The translations under genes were made by a program, and so were the position numbers. Shown piece by piece: positions 61,289-64,000 of a stretch of 64,000 nucleotides of DNA (the stretch's first letter is position 1; each line of letters begins with the position of its first letter). The stretch is from NCBI RefSeq assembly GCF_020382885.2, contig NC_058515.1, positions 11,639,223 through 11,703,222 of the forward strand, read 5' to 3'. Under the pieces are notes generated by a model. It had not been told where the DNA came from and did not search any database. It was given only the letters and a program-made list of their open reading frames with translations. The DNA comes from Scatophagus argus. Its lineage: Eukaryota; Chordata; Actinopteri; Scatophagidae.

Positions 61289-63448
61289 TCAGTAGTGTCC
61301 AGGCTCCAGCACCTCAGCCAGGTGCATGGCCACCTCTGTCCAGGGGGAGGTGCTCCGCCCCTGGGGGTATCCTCGCCGCTGGACCTGCACAATGCTCTGT
61401 GGCTCGAAGTGCCAAGGGGAGGCAATCCTGGAAGGGAAGGCTCTGGGGAACAACACTCTCTTGAGGACATCCAGGGGCAGGTCAGGGGCGGGGCGAGGCG
61501 TATTGTCCCACTTGGTGATGTACTGAAACCTCTTGCTGTTGCTGTCCCTGCACACTGCAACGCTGTCCCGGAGGTCCAGCTCTTTAGGGGTCTTCTCTGG
61601 CTGGAGGCCCATGAAGATGGTCCAAGGCCTGGAGGATGAGGCTTTAGGTTTCTTGATGGAGGAGCTCCTGTCCTCCTGAGGGCCCTCAGGTGGGTGCTTG
61701 GCATGTTTTGGATCAGAGCGGCTCTGATCTGCTGGAAGGCACTGGCTGTGGTACTGGCTAACCAAGGCTCTGGGGCAGAAATCCTTTAGGAGAGGAAAAC
61801 CTTTCTTGTTTGCCCACTCTGTCATCTTCGCATCACTAAGTGTCTGGGAATTGACGCAGAGAAAGTGTGATTAGTTTCTGTGAGATGTTCAATATATCCC
61901 GCAAATGTCATAAAAATGAAGTGAATTTGCAACAATTAGAAACTGATTTTTGTGATTCCGTCACAGTGTGAGGGTAATATATGCCCAAATGTTGGATGAC
62001 AGGATTTCCACAACACAAACTAACCTTTTTACTGAGATCATTCAGTTTGGCCATATCCACAAGATCACAATATAGAGCTTGAACTAGCTTCCTCTCCTGC
62101 ATTTCTTTCTTCTTATCTTCCTGCCACGCGCAGCTTCTCAGATACCTTCACAAAGACACAAGAAGCCTGATATCGTCATCTTAGCCGAAACAGTTTAATC
62201 GGACTTTCATTTTTGATACAAAATGTTCTTGCAGCTCTTTACCTTGCTACCTTCCTGCAGCACCAGATGCGTGCCAGATCCAGAGGAGTGTGTCCATTGC
62301 TGTCCCGGGCCGACACATCTGCTCCGGCCTGGACTAGGATCTCTGTGCAGTCGAGGAGGCCTTCAGAGGCAGCCAGGTGAAGCGGGGTCATCCCTGAATC
62401 TGTGGTACTGTTATTAATAGTAAAATTACTTACCCATATTTTCTGAGCTTCATCATCTTTGTGTTCACTATCATCATAACCATCTCACGCAGCAGCAGCT
62501 GTAAATGCCATCATCTCACTGTAATCATTATTTTGCTTTTGCAGTATTATTTACATTCTACATGTACCTTTTAAAATAACATTTATATTTTAACCCAAAA
62601 TAGAAAATAAAACCTGCCCTAACTGAAAACCTGCCTAAAGCCGTTATTCCCAAATAATGCCCCTACACATCGATGTCGGCCCCATGCTCCAGCAGGTATC
62701 TGAGGCACGAGGAGGTGTTGGGTGAGCTCTGGGAGGACAGGACCATGTGAACAGGCCGGCGACCCTGGAGGTCACTGCTGTTGATCCACCCCGGCCCGGA
62801 CTCCACCAGGAGCTGAATGGTAGGCAGCTGGCCGTAGAGGCAGGCCACGTGGAGCACTGACAGGCCCTGGAGAATGAAACACAAATTGTCCTGTGATATA
62901 AATTACCCCCCTTTTATAAACTGTTGTCCACCCACAAGACTTGGGCTTATACTGAGTCTAAGTGTCAAGGCAGTAATGACCAATAAGTGTTTTTCGCAGC
63001 AGACATGTCGTCATGTTACAGCAGGAGAAGCACAAAAGTGTGTAATATGGAAAATGGAGTAACAGCACCATTAAATGTCATCAATGTCACATGTCTGAAC
63101 GTTTCCTGCTGTGACAAGTAATATGTGCACATGTGCAAATTGATTTGGTAATGTTTTTATCATATCAGACATTTGATTATTTCCATTTTGTGAATGTATG
63201 TGTTTTTAATGAAATACATTTGAAAACGGAAGTTACTGGACAACACATCCACAATCACTTCACGGTACTCCGAGTACTTAAGTATACAAATTTGGCTGAC
63301 TTTTCACCTTCATTGATGTATATTTAAGTTAAAGTATGCTATCATCATAACACTCCCTCCTTATGCCACAGGAGTGATCAACCAACGAGGCTACCTGTCT
63401 GTTCACGCTGACGTCCAGCTTCTCCGGGCTCCCAACAGCTGGAAACAT
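61289..63448 (-). CDS. ankrd53: Ankyrin repeat domain protein 53, five coding exons
   Basis: Mammalian ANKRD53 binds the spindle protein PSRC1/DDA3 and affects mitosis; it is expressed in ciliated tissues. Minus-strand coding exons: 63448-63395, 62866-62667, 62407-62243, 62145-62025 and 61843-61289, all GT-AG and in phase, giving 364 aa against about 530 in human. Three ankyrin repeats are visible: GLSVLHVACLYGQL, RRPVHMVLSSQ ... LRYLLEHGAD and GMTPLHLAASEGLLDCTEIL with AGADVSARDSNGHTPLDLAR. Then come a charged AWQEDKKKEMQERK helix, a low-complexity linker, and a conserved C-terminal domain (PLDVLKRVLFPRAFPSRI ... WTEVAMHLAEVL) that matches the human PFEVLLRMLYPRVWPYRM region. At exon 3 the acceptor TAACAG (start 62407) was chosen over CCACAG because only it keeps the frame with the exon 2 donor. 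The start (MFPAVG) is the only in-frame Met before an upstream stop; it lacks the roughly 100-residue human N-terminus, so an unseen 5' exon is possible. Confidence 0.9.
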
Positions 63449-64000
63449 GCATCTGTCCGGTGGAGCTTTGCGGGTAAGTTTGCTGCAACACGTAGAAAAT
63501 GCGTTTGTAAATGACTATCGTGGTTATTAATACTATCAGGCTCAAAACAGGTTGAATCTAACTTTCCCCAAGATTTAAAATGCCATCCAGTCGCCTACAG
63601 CCACGTTAACTTGAGGATGTTGATTTAGGGCGAGTGAATACAGTCACGTAACGTTTAAAACGACCCATATAACAAACCGAAGTGCGTAAAACAGCTGACG
63701 CTAGTTTGACTAATGTACAAAAGACGTATACTTTACGCCCAGAAAAATGTTCTTAACGTTATTTACCAATTTTTACGTCTCCCACGTCTCCTTTTTCCGG
63801 ATTTGTTGACAGGATCCATGGTTGCTATGGAAACGTGGCAACCTTGAATTAAACCCCGATTTACGGCAACTGCGTAACAATAGTTTTATGTTTAAAATAA
63901 CAATAAAGCTTCGCACCAGATATAAATAATAGCCCCGCTTAATCTGGGGCACAGAATCACTGAACTGAACTAGAACTACATGTTATTATTTTTTTTATCT
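63449..64000. other. ankrd53 5' flank, right edge of window
   Basis: Probable promoter and 5' UTR of ankrd53 with the X-box described separately. No start of another gene is visible before the window ends. Confidence 0.5.
63821..63834. promoter_or_regulatory. RFX X-box upstream of ankrd53
   Basis: GTTGCTATGGAAAC is a near-consensus X-box, the binding site of RFX factors that drive ciliary genes, and a further half site GGCAAC follows at 63837-63842. It lies 373 bases upstream of the ankrd53 ATG. ANKRD53 expression in ciliated tissues fits such control. A gene beyond the right edge could share the site. Confidence 0.6.

Noticed and set aside
63372-63480. Plus-strand exon-like frame with an acceptor-like CCACAG before it and GGTAAGT after it
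   Set aside because: It is antisense to the ankrd53 first coding exon, whose frame and phase fit the rest of that gene. No partner exon on the plus strand is visible.

Overview
This is a vertebrate nuclear window, almost certainly from a teleost fish. Genes have many short exons with GT-AG introns. Microsatellites ((GT)n, (CT)n, (CCTTT)n, (GTT)n) are abundant, fragments of repeats typical of fish genomes are scattered through it, and the recognisable proteins look like the fish forms of their families. Four protein-coding genes and one tRNA gene can be reconstructed. All gene names rest on protein motifs and family sequences recalled from memory; no database search was run.

Layout, left to right. 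(1) Positions 1-3978: upstream flank of vax2, with a candidate promoter and a PBX/MEIS-type site. (2) 3979-22231, + strand: vax2, a ventral eye/forebrain homeobox gene, three coding exons split by a 4.2 kb and a 13.1 kb intron, 307 aa. (3) 22232 to about 26520: probable long 3' UTR. (4) About 26.5-42.9 kb: a 16 kb stretch with no supportable protein gene, but with microsatellites, local duplications, inverted repeats and several unique-looking blocks carrying paired CACTAATT homeodomain-type sites. (5) 42941-43023: tRNA-Leu(CAG). (6) 43812-44247, - strand: a tentative two-exon transcript that could encode 37 aa. (7) 45202-54274, + strand: a 17-exon shootin-family coiled-coil gene (550 aa). (8) 56010-59307, + strand: tex261, six exons, 196 aa. 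(9) 61289-63448, - strand: ankrd53, five coding exons, 364 aa, tail-to-tail with tex261, with an RFX X-box 373 bp upstream of its start codon.

The gene order carries information. In humans VAX1 lies beside SHTN1 (shootin-1) on chromosome 10, while VAX2 lies near ATP6V1B1, ANKRD53 and TEX261 on chromosome 2, where no shootin gene is known. Here vax2 is followed by a shootin gene and then by tex261 and ankrd53. The simplest reading is that an ancestral vax-shootin pair was duplicated in the early vertebrate genome duplications and that fish kept the second shootin copy that mammals lost. A regulatory link between vax2 and the shootin introns would help explain its retention; that part is inference.

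The proteins are not one pathway. Vax2 is a transcription factor of the ventral retina, shootins couple actin flow to adhesion in growing axons, Tex261 is a membrane protein of the early secretory pathway, and Ankrd53 is an ankyrin protein linked to spindle function and found in ciliated tissues.
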